From: Calliphora vicina
Taxonomy: Eukaryota; Arthropoda; Insecta; Diptera; Calliphoridae
Direction: 5' to 3'
DNA length: 64,000 nucleotides
Assembly: GCF_958450345.1 (NCBI RefSeq)
Contig: NC_088781.1
Coordinates: 69,637,240-69,701,239 of the forward strand
Positions 11,081 to 26,275 of the stretch are shown piece after piece. Every line of letters starts with the position of its first letter. The stretch's first letter is position 1. Both the position numbers and the translations under genes were made by a program. Below the pieces are notes generated by a model. That model did no database searches. It saw nothing but the letters and a program-made list of their open reading frames with translations, and had not been told where the DNA came from.

Positions 11081-14000
11081 ATAGTCTATAATTACCAAGA
11101 TTTATTTCGTTTATTTTGGCTAAAATATATTTCGATTGTCATTCAATGCGTTAAATTTAACTTAAATTAAAACAATTTAAGACTGATTCAGTTGAACATA
11201 ATCTAAAACCAATAACACAATTTTTGTGTTCTTAACGAATTCGATTGACTTTAATGTTTGTCAACTTTGCATCGATTGTTTATTCAATGCTCACAATTGG
11301 GATTCGCAAATATTTGCCTTCCAACTGTTCCAAGGAAAATGTTGCCCAAGTTGTTACAAAACATAAACATAGAGACCCCAACTGAAACAATCAATGCAAC
11401 AAGTGTGTTTTTTTGTATGAGTGAAAGAATGTCGGTATAAATGTGTAAAAAGGATAAATTTCATTCATTCATTGATTTCTACATACATATGTATGGGAGT
11501 ACATTGAATGTGTATTTATTATTTATGAAATTCTTAATAACTGAATAAAAAGTCAATTACATTTGAAAACTTTCCTTTTTTTCAAACTTTCTCTTACGAG
11601 ATTTGTTATTATTATACATTGAATTTACTTGCTTAAAGCGTTTTTATTCGATGTTATTCTAAAACAATTGTCAACTGAATCAGCTCTTTGGTAACTAAAT
11701 ATTACTATGCTGTTGACTTTTTTTTATTTTATGGTCGAAAGAATGAATGAAAAATTGCTCGTAACGCTCTGTATGCACTAATTTAATGCAGATATTTGGT
11801 TGTACTATTGCTATAAATAGATTAGAGCTTTATGGTAGATGGAAAATTAAAATAAAAAATAACATTATATTGGAAATTTATGTCTGTATCTCTGTAGTGC
11901 GATTACGATAAGTCTTCTCGTTAATCAGTACATTTTTATTACGGCAATAAATAATGTTCTAGAGTTAATTAGAAATTTGATAGGGAACAACAATGAGATT
12001 AAAAAAAGGAACTGAAATGCATACAAACTTCATGCACTTTTTACATTCACTCTTACACATCCAAACACACAGCCAACAAAATATTCATTTAAAGACATCC
12101 CCTGCAGTTGACTAGGAAAACAGTGTCACCACTGGTTACACTAATAGCGATATGTCCGTAATTTCACAAGTCCTATGAGCTCAATGAAATGAACTGTAAA
12201 TTTATTCATCTACTTATCGCTGTTATAATATTTACTTTTGACCATGTAAATTCTATCTGTATCGTTTATGTTTGTTTTCAAACTGATCCTTTTGTGCACC
12301 ACAAAGGAATAGTAAAGTGACTAATGACCCCAACATAGATAACTTCAGACGGCCTAGTCCGAAAATGCAAATAAAAAAATCACAACAATTGACCACATTC
12401 CACAATATTAAGGAACAGTAAATTTTCTCCAAATTAGATAAAGAGAGGTCAATCAGGCAACTATTTCAAAAAAAAACACACAAAAATCAAGTAAAATAAA
12501 GACTATTCTTGGTATGCGAATAGTCTTTATGTTTCAATTGGTAACCCAACGAATAACATGGAGTCAATTATCCCCACCATATTTGAATTGCGGTCAATCA
12601 TGTAGAGTAGATATTTTTAATTTAGATGTGTTTTATCTTGAAATACAAATTTTAAATAAAAAAAATTCAAGTTTATTACTTATATTTCACACACATTTTT
12701 ACCATACCATTTTTTAAGTGAAATTGGCTTTTCAAGTACCAACCCAGCAGTTTGAAAATTGCCAATTGGAAACCTTACACTAGCTATATTACTACTTGTA
12801 CAACAAAAAACTAGTTTGCTGGTTATCATTTGCACTACATTTCACCAGCATCTTCAGTAATAAACAATGACCAGATATTCGTCTGAAGTTTTTAAAAATT
12901 AAAATCCTTTAGAATATACCACTTCGATGGCCACATGTAATGATTAATATGGCCGTTCGTGTTTTCGTTCTCGCTGATTATGCAGAATATGCAAAAATTG
13001 AGTGTTCACAACGCCACACTCTGAACAAAATTTTTTTTCTCAAATGATAGAGTATTCGTACTATTGATGTGTTATGCAGAGTGTGCCAATCGACCACCTG
13101 CAATGACATCCCCGTGTTAAATTCACCAGTCAATAACGTTGCGAGTGGGTTGAAAATTCAATAGTGGTAGTTCTCAGTGGCTACTAATGTAGCTGAACTT
13201 GTTCAATAAACTGCAGGGAATTTACAACGCATTAACACACAAAGAGATTTTTAGCGTTAAGGAAATATTTCGAATGAGTAGAATCAAAAAATATAAAACA
13301 TTATTCTATACATTCTTTGGTAGAACACAAACTTGCGGATTCCTCTTCTCAGAGAAATTCAAATTAAATGAAGAGGTGTTATGAAAATCGTTTGATATAG
13401 AACATGATATAGAACATTTGAATGAAAAATAGCAAATCAATATTACTAGTTGTTTACACAACTTTAGCATTGCAAAACAGTGGGTAAACATTGCAAAATT
13501 TCAGTTTTTGTTGAATATACGATATGGAAAATGCTAATAACTTGGTTATTTTTCAATTGATATTCATGTTTTATACCTGGTTAGAAAGATTATTTTGTCT
13601 AGAAGATAAGCAATTAGCTTCTACAAAAGGTCAAAATAAGAGCCATCCAAAGCAAATCTGTTTTTTGGGGGCAGATCTAATGTACACTTACATTATTTTA
13701 TACCACACTCTTTCCTTAATCTCAGCATCAAGTGTAGATATACATATGTTAATATGGATGTGTGTAAATTGTGAATAAATTATCAAAACATATCTTTTTT
13801 AAGTTTGATTGGTATCCTTATTGTTTTTGTTTGCAAAAAGGAAGTACTTACTGGTGCAAACACCCCTGATACATTATTTTATTAAATAAAAGATTAGTAT
13901 TTTTTAATTCCTATAATTTTGTTTGCACTTGAAACATGAAATCATTTTGTATTCCTTTTGATTAGCAAATGGCAAATGGCTGGTAACACTGCTGACGGTG

Positions 14001-15229
14001 CTTTTCTTCTTGCTGCCATTCTAAAGGTCAATTCTTTTATTTAAAACAATGCCTCAGGCGTATTTTTAGTTTTGTTTATTCCTTATTTTTTTTTTCTAAA
14101 CTTGTAATACATACGAGTATAGAATGAACCATGTATTGACTACAAGTGTGACATACTTAAAATATATAACTTTATTAGCTGACATTACACGTACTTAAAG
14201 AAATATTAAAAGAAAATACAGCCAATGTGTATAAATTGTGTAAAGTAATTGAAATGTAGAAACAAGACGTGTATTATTTAGTGTTGTTGAAACACACTTG
14301 TTGAAATGATTATGATTAATTGCATGCAACATTATATAGGCAGCAGACATACAGACAGACAGGCAGTCTGTCGTTAGGGATTCGCTTGTCTCCCACCAGA
14401 TTCCAATACAAGTACTATTTACACAAAAAAAAGTCATACAAGCGGAAGGAGCAGAAATGAACCTGATGACGAAAATCCAAAATCAAATTTGTACTTGTAC
14501 CTAAATCAACAATTTTAAAGTTTTAACGCATGCTGATTGTTGTTGTTGCCGTTATCTGTGGCAACAAGTATCATGTTTATTTGCTTAAAGTGTCTTAAAT
14601 TTCACTGAATTTGATGGACATTTTGTAGGCGATATTTACGTTATACATATTATAAAAGTAACAAAATCTTAAAGTAGCTTTATTATCTTTACAAGGAGTG
14701 ACCATATTCATTGTACAGTGGTGATGAAATCGAATTTATTTATTTTAATACTCACCACTAACGGTAGCTTCTGCTGACAAAATGATATTGCCCCAAAATA
14801 AAGGCCTAACAACTACAAACAGGTCATTTCCTAGGTCGATTGAACATTGTAATATTGTAATCTAAATTAAATGTCGCAATTTTGCAGACAATTCAAAGAA
14901 ATTTATTTTGATCTGGGGTCAAACTTTTTTGAAAATCATTAAAATTTGTGGATTATTTCCTATTTCTTCTGGAATATGAACTTGAGTCCTTATAAATTTG
15001 AGTTTCGTGTTCTTAAAACCGAAACCGACAATTATTCTTCGGTATTTACTTTTAATCTATTTTCAGTAGAAAAATGAAAAATTTAGAAATGAAAAACTAA
15101 TTTTTTCATCCAAAGATTCATCCAAGTATTTCCTGACAATTAAAATTCAAATGATTTATTTTTTATTTTTTTAATTTATAAAAAGAATGCAAAGTGTTTT
15201 TAAAAAAGACTTAGTTATTTTCAAATATC

Positions 15230-16030
15230 CAATAAAAGTATGGAGTACTGGCTGACCTGGTGCTGACTCCAATTAGATGAAAGAAATAGTACTATTAAGT
15301 CTGCCTTTGTGAATTAATAATAATTCAGGATAATTCTAGTTTCAAGTTTATTGGATAATTTTAATGTGGATTCTAGCTCATTCGAAACGCATTATTAGAA
15401 TTAAAAAAGGATCATAAAGACCCACATTTTGTATTCGCACTCAGCATCATAAATGCCTAATTTCATATTTCGGGGCCCATTATTATTGAAAATGTAAAAG
15501 AAATGTACCACTAAAGTCACATTTGGCGAATTCTAACTTATTCAGAATCGTGTGTTTCTAATTTTTAGGTTTATTATTATAAAATATTCGAAAAGTACTA
15601 TTACAATAAAGAAATAGTACTATAGCCAACTAATATGTACATAAGTAAAATAATTTAATATAATAACAAGTACAATTAGAAGATAAAATACCAATTATCC
15701 ACAATTGAACCCTCATCAAGCTTGAAATTAAAGTAATTTCCTGATTATAGGTTCAATATTATAGAAAATTCAAAAAGTACAATTTTGAAGAACGAAACAG
15801 TGCTCCTTAGTTTGGTTTAGTTCTCCTTTTTTGGTATCATAATACCATTGATCCCCCTATTCTTGATTATTTCTTTACTGAGAAGCATATTAGCCAACTT
15901 TAATGTATATAAGCTAACTAATTCAAGTATTAAAAAAGTACCATTAAAAGAAAAAGTACCAATTTTCCTTTATCCTCCTGAACACCCATCAAGTATCAAT
16001 TTTAAATTTGATAGCTTTTCCTATATTATC
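15230..16030. repeat. Degenerate AAAAGTACC-type tandem repeat block (family M)
   Basis: Recurring motifs AAAAGTAC(C/T)A, TTCAGGATAATTCTAG, ATTATAGAAAATTC and GAAATAGTACTA come back about every 100-130 bp in degenerate form. Similar blocks occur at 36510-36660 and 39620-39770. No coding capacity is visible. The open frame at 15848-16036 is built of this repeat. Confidence 0.5.
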
Positions 16031-17488
16031 AACTGATTTTGTTTCTATAACACTTGATATTTAAAGTGTATCACAAAACCGATCGGTTTCCAATTTTTTA
16101 CAACCGAAAACACGGTTTTGAAATTCTTCGGTTTTTTTGAAACTCTAACTTTAAAGCCTAAAAATTTTTTATAAATGTTGGAGTCAAGATTAGCTTAATA
16201 TAGGCAGAAATCCCGTACTTCTATAAAATTACTTATAAGGCCCGTAAGTTTAGTTTACAAAATAGATTTTACAAATTCAAATCTAGCCGAACAAAATTAT
16301 TTTGTAATTTATTTATATAGATTCTGGGTCTGTGAATTCAAAAAATATGTTTAAAGTCTCTGTATTACGTATTTGTCGAGTCGCATTATATGTTTGCTGC
16401 CGAAATCTTGGAACACAATATTAAAACTAAAGGGTTATCCAAAATTAGTTTACATAATATTTTTATATGGTGTGAAATTCATTTATTCATGTACATTATA
16501 TGCTAAAACATATGAACTATACGTTATTTTGTTAAGCATAAATTAGTTGAAAATTTTGAAACATTAATATGAACGAAGATTTTTCTCATGAAAACCAAAC
16601 GAGAGCAAGGTGGTAACTATAAATAAAAGCTATATCTCGCTTTATTCTGAATAACAAGCTTATTACTCGTATTATTATAACCTTTATAGGATATTACCCC
16701 ACAATATAATGAGTGTTTAGTATCATCTAAACAAATTATAATAATCTTATACAAATGATGTTATTTTGCATGAGATAATAAAAGACTTTGCTAGAATATT
16801 AAACATGTAATTAAAAATCCATATCTATCTGTAAGTTTGTATTCTAATTTTAACGTTTAGGGATTTTGGGATTAAAACCCAATAAACGACATTATCTGCA
16901 AATGTTCGTCTACATAAGCTGCATGTCATCATTATACAACCATTTACATTTTATGATGCACATTGCCAATGAACAAGTCTTGACATGCAAATGCAGGTGG
17001 GATTTAGACATATACTTACTTTTAATATACACACACACACAAATTACCTTTTTAAATAAGTTAGAAAATAATAAAACGTAAAAAGGATCTGCTTAAAAAG
17101 GCAGGAATAGAGGTGGACAAAAAATAATTTACCTGATGCTGCTTGTGTTGGCTTCAAATACTAAGCAGTTCACATGTCAATGTTTTTAAATGGCTAAAAC
17201 GTATTTTAGGTAATTGCAAATTGACTAGACAAATGGTAAAGTTTTAAAGGTTTTGTATATCATAAACCAATATAATGAAGAGGGTATGTGGATTAAGATA
17301 AGTCAATGAAATTTGACAAAGCTCAAAACTTGAAAAATTCCGCATTTTTAAGTCATACATCCAATATACATACATATATTTAAAATTTTGTAGTTTTCGA
17401 TTGAATTCAAAATTTAGTACTTTTATAATTTATTTTTATATTTTATTTTATTACAGAGTTAATACTACTATATCAACAGCAACCAACC

Positions 17489-17979
17489 ATGATCAGCATT
17501 TTGAAATCCCTGATTTTATTCACAATCTTCATGACCATTACAATGGTTCATATTGCGGCTCGACCACAAAATGCACTTGACTCCAATCAGGTAAATAACA
17601 ATGAATGATTTCAAATTATGTCTAAATTAACGTCTTAATGCAATTACAAGGCATTGGATACGATTGAATCGGATGTCGATGAAATGCAAAATTCGTACTA
17701 TGACTTGCCCCTACAACAACCACAAAATGTCTACCCTAGTATACCATTGGATCGTTTGCAAATGCTCATTGCTCGTTACAACAGACCCACGTAAGTACTA
17801 AATTATTGGACGAGTTTTATTAATTTCAGAAATGACTTAATATTTTTGTGAATTTCAGAGCCTATTTGCGCTCTCCATCTGTTGCTGGTTTGAATGAACT
17901 ATACCGTGTGCCCGAATCAAAACGTCAAGTCAGATATCGGCAGTGCTACTTCAATCCCATTTCATGCTTTAAAAAGTAA
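17489..17979 (+). CDS. AstC: Allatostatin C precursor, three coding exons
   Basis: Exons 17489-17590, 17651-17790 and 17859-17979 join to 120 codons plus stop. The introns (60 and 68 bp) have GTAAAT/ACAAG and GTAAGT/TTCAG borders, in phase 0 and phase 2. The start lies in AACCAACCATGA. Residues 1 to about 24 form a signal peptide (hydrophobic core LILFTIFMTITMV, cleavage near AA/RP). A spacer of about 78 residues ends in the dibasic site ESKR at 100-103. The mature peptide at 104-118 is QVRYRQCYFNPISCF, followed by KK and a stop. N-terminal Gln would become pyroglutamate, Cys110 and Cys117 form the loop, and the terminal KK would be trimmed. There is no Gly, so no amidation. The peptide matches the known fly AstC, a secreted ligand of somatostatin-like receptors that acts on juvenile hormone synthesis, gut and circadian or reproductive circuits. 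No frame damage is seen. Confidence 0.95.
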
Positions 17980-17986
17980 ATTTTAA

Positions 17987-17992
17987 AATAAA
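17987..17992 (+). terminator. AstC: Candidate AstC polyadenylation signal
   Basis: AATAAA starts 8 nt after the stop codon and is followed by a GT-containing stretch (CGCGTACGTTTGATT). The 3' UTR would be very short; further AATAAA-like sites downstream could extend it. Confidence 0.4.
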
Positions 17993-19070
17993 CTTATTTA
18001 AACACGCGTACGTTTGATTCAATTCAAACAACAACTAAATGTTTTCCTCAATATAATAGAAATTAGTAAATTAATATTTCAAATACCTACTAAATGATAA
18101 TTTAAATCCTATTTCATATATAGTCTAGAAAATAACAATTATATTTCCTTATTCTTTTCTTTTTGATCTCAATGTAACTAATTTTTCATAGTGTAAATGT
18201 ATTCATTGTAAAAAAGCCCCAGTTTTAAAATAGAATTTCTGTTTTCGGTTTCAACATTTCGCCATTTTATTATGTACCGTTTTTTAATAACTATAGTCAG
18301 TTTGTTGTAATTGAATCCATTAAGAATGAAATCTTTAGTTTGTTTTGTTTGGTTTATTGGTTTATTTTTTTATACTAACAATCAAGTCAAATGTATTGAA
18401 ATCAGTTTTAAATTAACAAGAAAGGGGAAACGAAGAGCATAATCTTGTAAACCTTAAATTCTAAGTTTTGGATAAAATATTTATGTAAAAGAAACATATA
18501 CATATGTAGTTCAATATAATTGTTATTTAAATAATTTCATTTAATATGTACCTATTATTTATTATTATTAATCAAATATATTTAAAACAAATGGTATGCA
18601 TATGGTGTGGTACAACATAAAATATTTAAATACTAAGTAAATGTACACAATATTTCAATTAATGTATGTATTTATTGTTTAAAACTTGGGTATTGTTGGC
18701 GTCTAATGAACGTTATACTCGTACCACTGTGCGAATTAGTACATTTCTGTTTTACTCGTACGACGTTCATTGTACACCCGCACATACCAGCCCTGACACT
18801 CTTTCTCCAATTACTATAATAATTACCAACAAAATAATAAAATATTTGTACAAAATTCATAAACCTGTAACCATTATGTCGATTGTAAATTATTAAACAT
18901 ACAACCAATATACATATAATTCAAAGACAAAAAGAAAATATTTAATAAAAAAAAAACATTAATTTAAGTGTAAAGCAGCTAAAAAAAAAACTTCAAATAT
19001 TTAAAGTCTTTATTTATTTCACTGGGCGTTTGACATTATTTTGGATAGGAATTTCTTAATTGGTTGCACT
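17993..19070. other. Region downstream of AstC, no gene recognised
   Basis: AT-rich. A possible small hairpin (AATGAACGT at 18704 and ACGTTCATT at about 18760) lies in slightly more complex sequence. Alternative 3' UTR of AstC cannot be excluded. Confidence 0.4.
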
Positions 19071-19079
19071 TTTTACTTG

Positions 19080-19510
19080 AATTACACAGGGCAACAAAAT
19101 CAAAAATATTTTAGAGGCTTTTTAAACCACTACACAATTTTGATGTATTATGGTTGCAGTAGTACAAATTTGGTCCAAATTTTAAATTCTATGGAGAAGT
19201 TTTTTTTAATTTTTTTTTTTTTAAATTTAGCCTTTAATCTGTTTATATATTGCGTTTTAATCGGCTCAGTAGTTTCGGAGTTATAATAACAAATTGAAGC
19301 AAAAAATACATTTTTTACGTGAAAATATCTAATTTTTTTGTTTTAAAAAACTCATGAAAAATTGTAAACGGCAGAAATGGTTCAACAATTTCGAAAAACA
19401 ACTGGAAAAAAATTTCAATTTTGTTTACCTAAAAATATTTATTTTAAAGTATAATTTGGTGAAGGGTATATAAGATTCGGCACAGCCGCATATAGCTCTC
19501 TTACTTGTTT
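19080..19510 (-). mobile_element. DINE-1-like Helitron fragment, inverted
   Basis: The right side reads GGTGAAGGGTATATAAGATTC, then GGCACAGCCG, and ends CTTACTTGTTT. This is the reverse complement of the left end of the Helitron at 19791 (AACAAGTAAG...). The interior holds the GTAGTTTCGGAGTTATAA type of sequence. It is non-coding. Confidence 0.6.
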
Positions 19511-19790
19511 CTAGTGATTTCTTTATTTGTCCATGAAGAGCATGAATCACAAAAAATAGGAGCAATTATGATTTACAATATATTAAAATGATTAAGTGAA
19601 TAAATCGTGTGTGAAATTATAAGTAAATATGAAAACCATATGCGAAAATGTTGTAACATTATGTTTTTATATAAAATATTGTTTTATTTTAAAACACTGC
19701 TGTGTTGCCAATTCTTGGTGAGCAAAAAGGGCTAAATATTTAGAAAAAATACTAAAAAGTGGCTAAAAAAGGGCTAACATTTCTAAATTA

Positions 19791-21961
<2,171 letters not shown>

Positions 21962-23149
21962 AAAACACATACATTTTACACAAAAAAACAACAAAAGTGT
22001 ATGAATATAACACATGTTCAAATTGAAGAAAATAAGAATATTTATTCCTGTATGTTGATCCTTAACTTTAAAATAAAGTAAAATGTGGCCACACGTACAT
22101 ATATCGCATGCCGATGTTTTTAAAACCTCGTATTTATCACCTGGCCTGCAAAATTCTAAAATTCTAAATTAATCCTTTGTGATAACTACGAAATCGATGG
22201 AGAATAGTTTGATAAGTGGATATATGGCTAATATGCCTCTCATGTAATTCAGAAATTGAATTTCATTGGTCAAAATATAAATTTTGCCATTAGTTAGTGA
22301 ACATATCAAAACTAAGGTAGCCAAAATATTTCGTGAAAATATTCGAAATTACAGGTGTGGCATGTTTGTAAATATAAATATTTAATTTTATAAAAAGGTA
22401 TTTTTTTATTTTTGATCAGATATTAATTAGCATAGCTAAACTATTATGAATAATGGAATGAATATATTTTTCTAAATTGTTTGGTATACATGACCTGTGT
22501 AAGGTTTTATAAAATATTATTCAAGTATTATATTTTAATTTTAGAGGAACGTAACTTTTAAGGATCAAAAAATACATCGCCCAGATATAGTTCAAAGAGT
22601 TCTCTTTATTTAAATAACGCTAATTTTCTTTTTATTATTTAAATTTGTGTAGTCCTTTTCATTTTACCTGTTTACATTTATGAGTCTAATATACGCGATG
22701 CCTTAAATATAGCATAGATTTTATGACCATTTAACTATGGGAGTTTAAGAAGTAATCTGTACATTAAACAAAATACTAAAATATCTCAATCGTTTCAAAA
22801 GTTACAGAGTTTTGGCGAATGAAAAACCATTCTGAGTAACTGTGCGTCCCAGGCAAGAATACAAAAGGTATTTTGATTGCGCCCTTGATGCAAATAATAA
22901 AATAGTCGAGCAAAAATTTAAGATATAATTTGAGAAGTAGAGCAAGTTTGAAGAATATATGGAAGGTTCCAACTTAAAACTGCTTAAATTGTTTTCTGGT
23001 TCAACATTTTTAGTTAATTTTTGCCATAATATTTCTGCCAAATTGTTTGAACTGAATTTACTCATTGTCAACAGCAAAAATTTCAGATCGTTAGAGGAAA
23101 TATAGTATAAGCTTTGATTTAGCCATTAAAAAGGGCAGCGGAAAGATTT

Positions 23150-23425
23150 AAAAACCCACACGAGCACATCAGGGTTGGCCAAAGGAAAAATGGAGAAATA
23201 TTTTGTGGACTGACGAAAGCAAAATTGTATTATTTGGTGGAACTGGATCTAGGCAGTACGTTCGAGTTAAACACGGTGCACCGTGGTGGCGCGAGAACAT
23301 TGGGGATGCATTCGTGTAGTGGTGGTACAATACACGAAATAAAAGGCACTATGGACCCAAACATGTACGTGGAAATATTGGATAGAGTTATGCTGTCTCA
23401 AAAATTTTTGCAGCTAAATCCAAAA
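23150..23425 (+). pseudogene. Tc1-family transposase fragment
   Basis: The reading gives KWRNILWTDESKIVLFGG, then QYVRVKHGAPWWREN, and after a frameshift a fragment resembling the Tc1 MDPNMYVEILDRVM segment. The TDES motif holds the first catalytic Asp. The second Asp and the Glu region are missing; hAT-like sequence with ATGCTAAA motifs begins at about 23398. Confidence 0.8.
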
Positions 23426-23642
23426 TAATGCTAAATGGATTTTTAAATGCTAAAATTTTTTTTTAATAATATTATGAAGAAATTTTTCACTATTTGTACC
23501 GCTGTTTCTACAAATTATGTTTGATTATATAAATAAAACTACATCGAACCCAAAAACAAAACAAATTATTTATTCTCTTCAAGAATCGTAAATTAAAATT
23601 ATACAACAAAAATTAAAACTATATATTATTCTGTCTTTATAC

Positions 23643-24445
23643 ATATTAGAGTTAATTTCAAAAATTTGATTTGCGGGTATCATCATTTTTCTGAAGGTTT
23701 TTGCCTAAATAGAAATAATGGCGTCCTTTTTTTTGGAAAATTTTCACTCCTTTTGGTGGTTCAAAGCACCTAAAGACGCGAATTTTGTGCACATTCTTCT
23801 GTAGAGTAAAAACGGTAGAATATATTACAAATCTGATTTCACCAATGAAGTCTGCATCAACAATTAATACAATTGATGTTTTTTGAATCCTTAAAAATAG
23901 TAAATCTAATAAAATAAATAAAATAATTAAACATGCACGATGAAAATGCTTATCAAAACGGTACCAATATTTTTTAAACTTTCTATGACAACCCGTTAAA
24001 AAGTTATGTGGCTTTAAAAATGTTTTGCTAAGGCAAACTAATAAAAAAATTTCTAAACTTTTTTTACCAAATTTTATTTTCTTGTAAAATAAATAACTTT
24101 GAAGCCTCATAACTTTTTAATGATTAGTGATAGAAAGGAAATATTGGTGCCGTTTTGCTAAGCTTAAATTGGCTTTTCATCGTGCATGTTTAAAAAAACT
24201 AAAATTCTTTTTTTTTTTTTTATGAGATTTGCGACCTCTGTTGTGGGTTTGTGGAACCATTTATAAGGATTCAAAAAACATGAATTGTATTAATTCACTC
24301 CTTGTGGTGCGTTGAACCACCACAAGGAGTGAAAATTTTCCAAACAAAGGACGCCATTATTTTTATTTACGCAAAAACCTTCAGAAAAATGATGATACCG
24401 AAAAACAAATGAAGTGACCTGGTCACAAACGAACTCTAATACATA
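23643..24445. repeat. 800-bp imperfect palindrome
   Basis: Arms of about 400 bp pair around a centre near 24045. TTAGAGTT pairs with AACTCTAA at the edges, then GGCGTCCTTTTT with its inverse near 24345. Next, TTTTTTGAATCCTTA (23879) pairs with AAGGATTCAAAAAA (24267), and TGCACGATGAAAA (23934) with TTTTCATCGTGCA (24175). It is non-coding; the 150-codon minus-strand frame at 23658-24110 is an arm by-product. Confidence 0.75.
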
Positions 24446-24669
24446 TGTATATGTAAAAAAAAAACTATAAATACTTCATCAATAGTGTATTCTTCAATTT
24501 ATGAGGGCTCTGTTATAATATTATGTATATGTATTTGTATCACATTTTTGGATTAATTCTTTAGTTATTTGAAAACTTTAGCAGCATTTATTCAATCTTT
24601 TCAATCCACATCTTATATAGAGGAGTGAATTCATTGTATTTAATATCATTTTATTTCTTATTTTATTTT

Positions 24670-25170
24670 TTTAAAATATTCATTTCGCTAAATACACGTT
24701 CAACTTCTGCATTACTAAATGGCAAAATTAAAAATTTCATAACAAAATTGGACAATTCCTTGAAGGGATTTTCATTCACAGCATTCCTGTATTCATAAAC
24801 TTGTATCCAAAACTCAATAGTTGTCTTCTGATTTTGCATTGTAATTCTAAAGATGTAATTTCATCATTTGAAAAATTTATCATTTCTTCTTTGAAATTTT
24901 CATATAATTTACTTTTATTTATTTTTAAACTATTGTCAACAGCAAAAAAAGTTAATATTTTTTAAACTTTAAAAAATTTTGGGTAATCTTTGCCTTAGTT
25001 AACATATTAACTCTGCTATGAAATTTCTACAAATTTTCATAAGATGAAGTTAAAGGATCAAAATATTCAGATTTTAAAACTGTTTGAGATGAAATATTTT
25101 TTAAAAGAATGTGTAATTCTGAGAATAATAGTGTTGGATCGGCGTCATTACTTTCAAACATTTTATTTAC
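24670..25170 (-). pseudogene. hAT transposase C-terminal relic
   Basis: Minus-strand reading from 24743 to 24671 gives VMKFLILPFSNAEVERVFSE followed by MNILK, the diagnostic hAT dimerisation motif. Upstream pieces (FESNDADPTLLFSELHILLK, SEYFDPLTSSYENL, FWIQVYEYRNAVNENPFKEL) are in order but broken by stops and frameshifts. It belongs to the surrounding family I element. Confidence 0.8.
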
Positions 25171-26275
25171 TTTTTATTTTAAATACAATAAATTTGTATC
25201 TGTATGTATGTATATAATAGCGTACACAGACAACGGCGTTAATTTGTATTAGTAGTCTTAATTCAAATTAACTTGTGAATTATCCCCATTCTAATGCGCA
25301 TTAGCTTTGACGTAAATACACAAAATCAAACTGAATTTATACTGAATTTAGCTATTTTAATACGGCAAGACTGTCGACAATCAACCAGAATTTGGAAATT
25401 GTTTACTTTTGAAAAAGAAAAATTAAAATGGAAAGCGAACAATGCTGTTGCCACTCTCTTATCGAGTGGAATACAAAACCTCATATTGGTGTCCATCCTT
25501 TTTATATCTTTAACATTTTCACACACTTTTTGGAAAGCATTCCTATAAGTTTTCCTTAAACCTGTTATCGTTTATGATGGATTTTGAATGTTTAAAACAT
25601 TCAAAATCCAAAACTCAGTGTGTTTATGTTATAATCTTGTTATACTTATTCCCATGTGGCGGTTTGTTACTATGATGCCAGATTTCTGTTTTATTTTTTA
25701 TCTTTTCATCGTTTTCGTGGTTACAATCAATCAAATTTTAATTGTAAAATGAGAAATAAATTGAAGCTAGAAAATGCTAAACAAATTATTAAAAAATGCT
25801 AAAAAAAAATGCCAAATGCTAAATCGAAAATTTTAAGCTAATTCAAAATAAAAAATGCTAAATCTAGCTGCAAAAATGCCAAAATGGTCACACTGGCTGC
25901 AGTAATAACAAATAAAGGCTATTCTACCAAACACTGATCGTATCTATTATTTTGAACAGCAATTTTTAAGATATTGTTTTTTAACTTCCCGTTACTTCTC
26001 AAAAGCTTCATTTAATTAATGAATTATTAAAATAATTTAAATCAACATTACATTAAACAAAAAATAATGGAATAAAAAATGTTGTTTCTAGTTAAAAATT
26101 AATCTCTTGTTTTTTAATATGTTCGCTCCTATTTTTATGAACGCAACTGTATATACGAGTGTTATGTACTTTCACCTTAACAGCTGTTAACATTCAAACG
26201 TCTTTCATAGCATAATCGGTTACATTAAAATATGCTCAAAAACTAATGAAAATACATACATATATACTAGTAATG

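Larger units (their letters stand above)
9577..17456 (+). other. AstC: Putative first intron of AstC (7.9 kb)
   Basis: Starts GTAAGT and ends in a T-rich tract with ATTACAG. It contains a MITE (10847-11080), a block of degenerate AAAAGTACC-type repeats (15230-16030), and long AT-rich stretches (11.1-15.2 and 16.0-17.4 kb) in which I see no gene. Open frames inside (for example 11258, 12514, 13524, 16866) show no recognisable protein. A short hairpin (CAGACAGACAGGCAGTCTGTCG) lies at about 14353. Confidence 0.4.
23398..25895 (-). mobile_element. hAT element (family I) with decayed transposase, left end damaged
   Basis: The right end, reversed, reads CAGTGTGACCATTTTGGCAT, with ATGCTAAA motifs in the subterminal region (25770-25880). 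The left side has the same GCAGCTAAATCC and ATGCTAAA motifs (23408-23455), but the terminal CAGTG is missing. A transposase relic is on the minus strand (24670-25170), and a large palindrome is inserted at 23643-24445. No target duplication could be defined. Confidence 0.65.

Noticed and set aside
14353..14375. CAGACAGACAGGCAGTCTGTCG hairpin as a possible miRNA
   Set aside because: The arms are too short and are made of simple CAGA repeats.
23658..24110. 150-codon minus-strand frame
   Set aside because: It lies in one arm of the palindrome, has no recognisable protein features, and the pairing explains the sequence.
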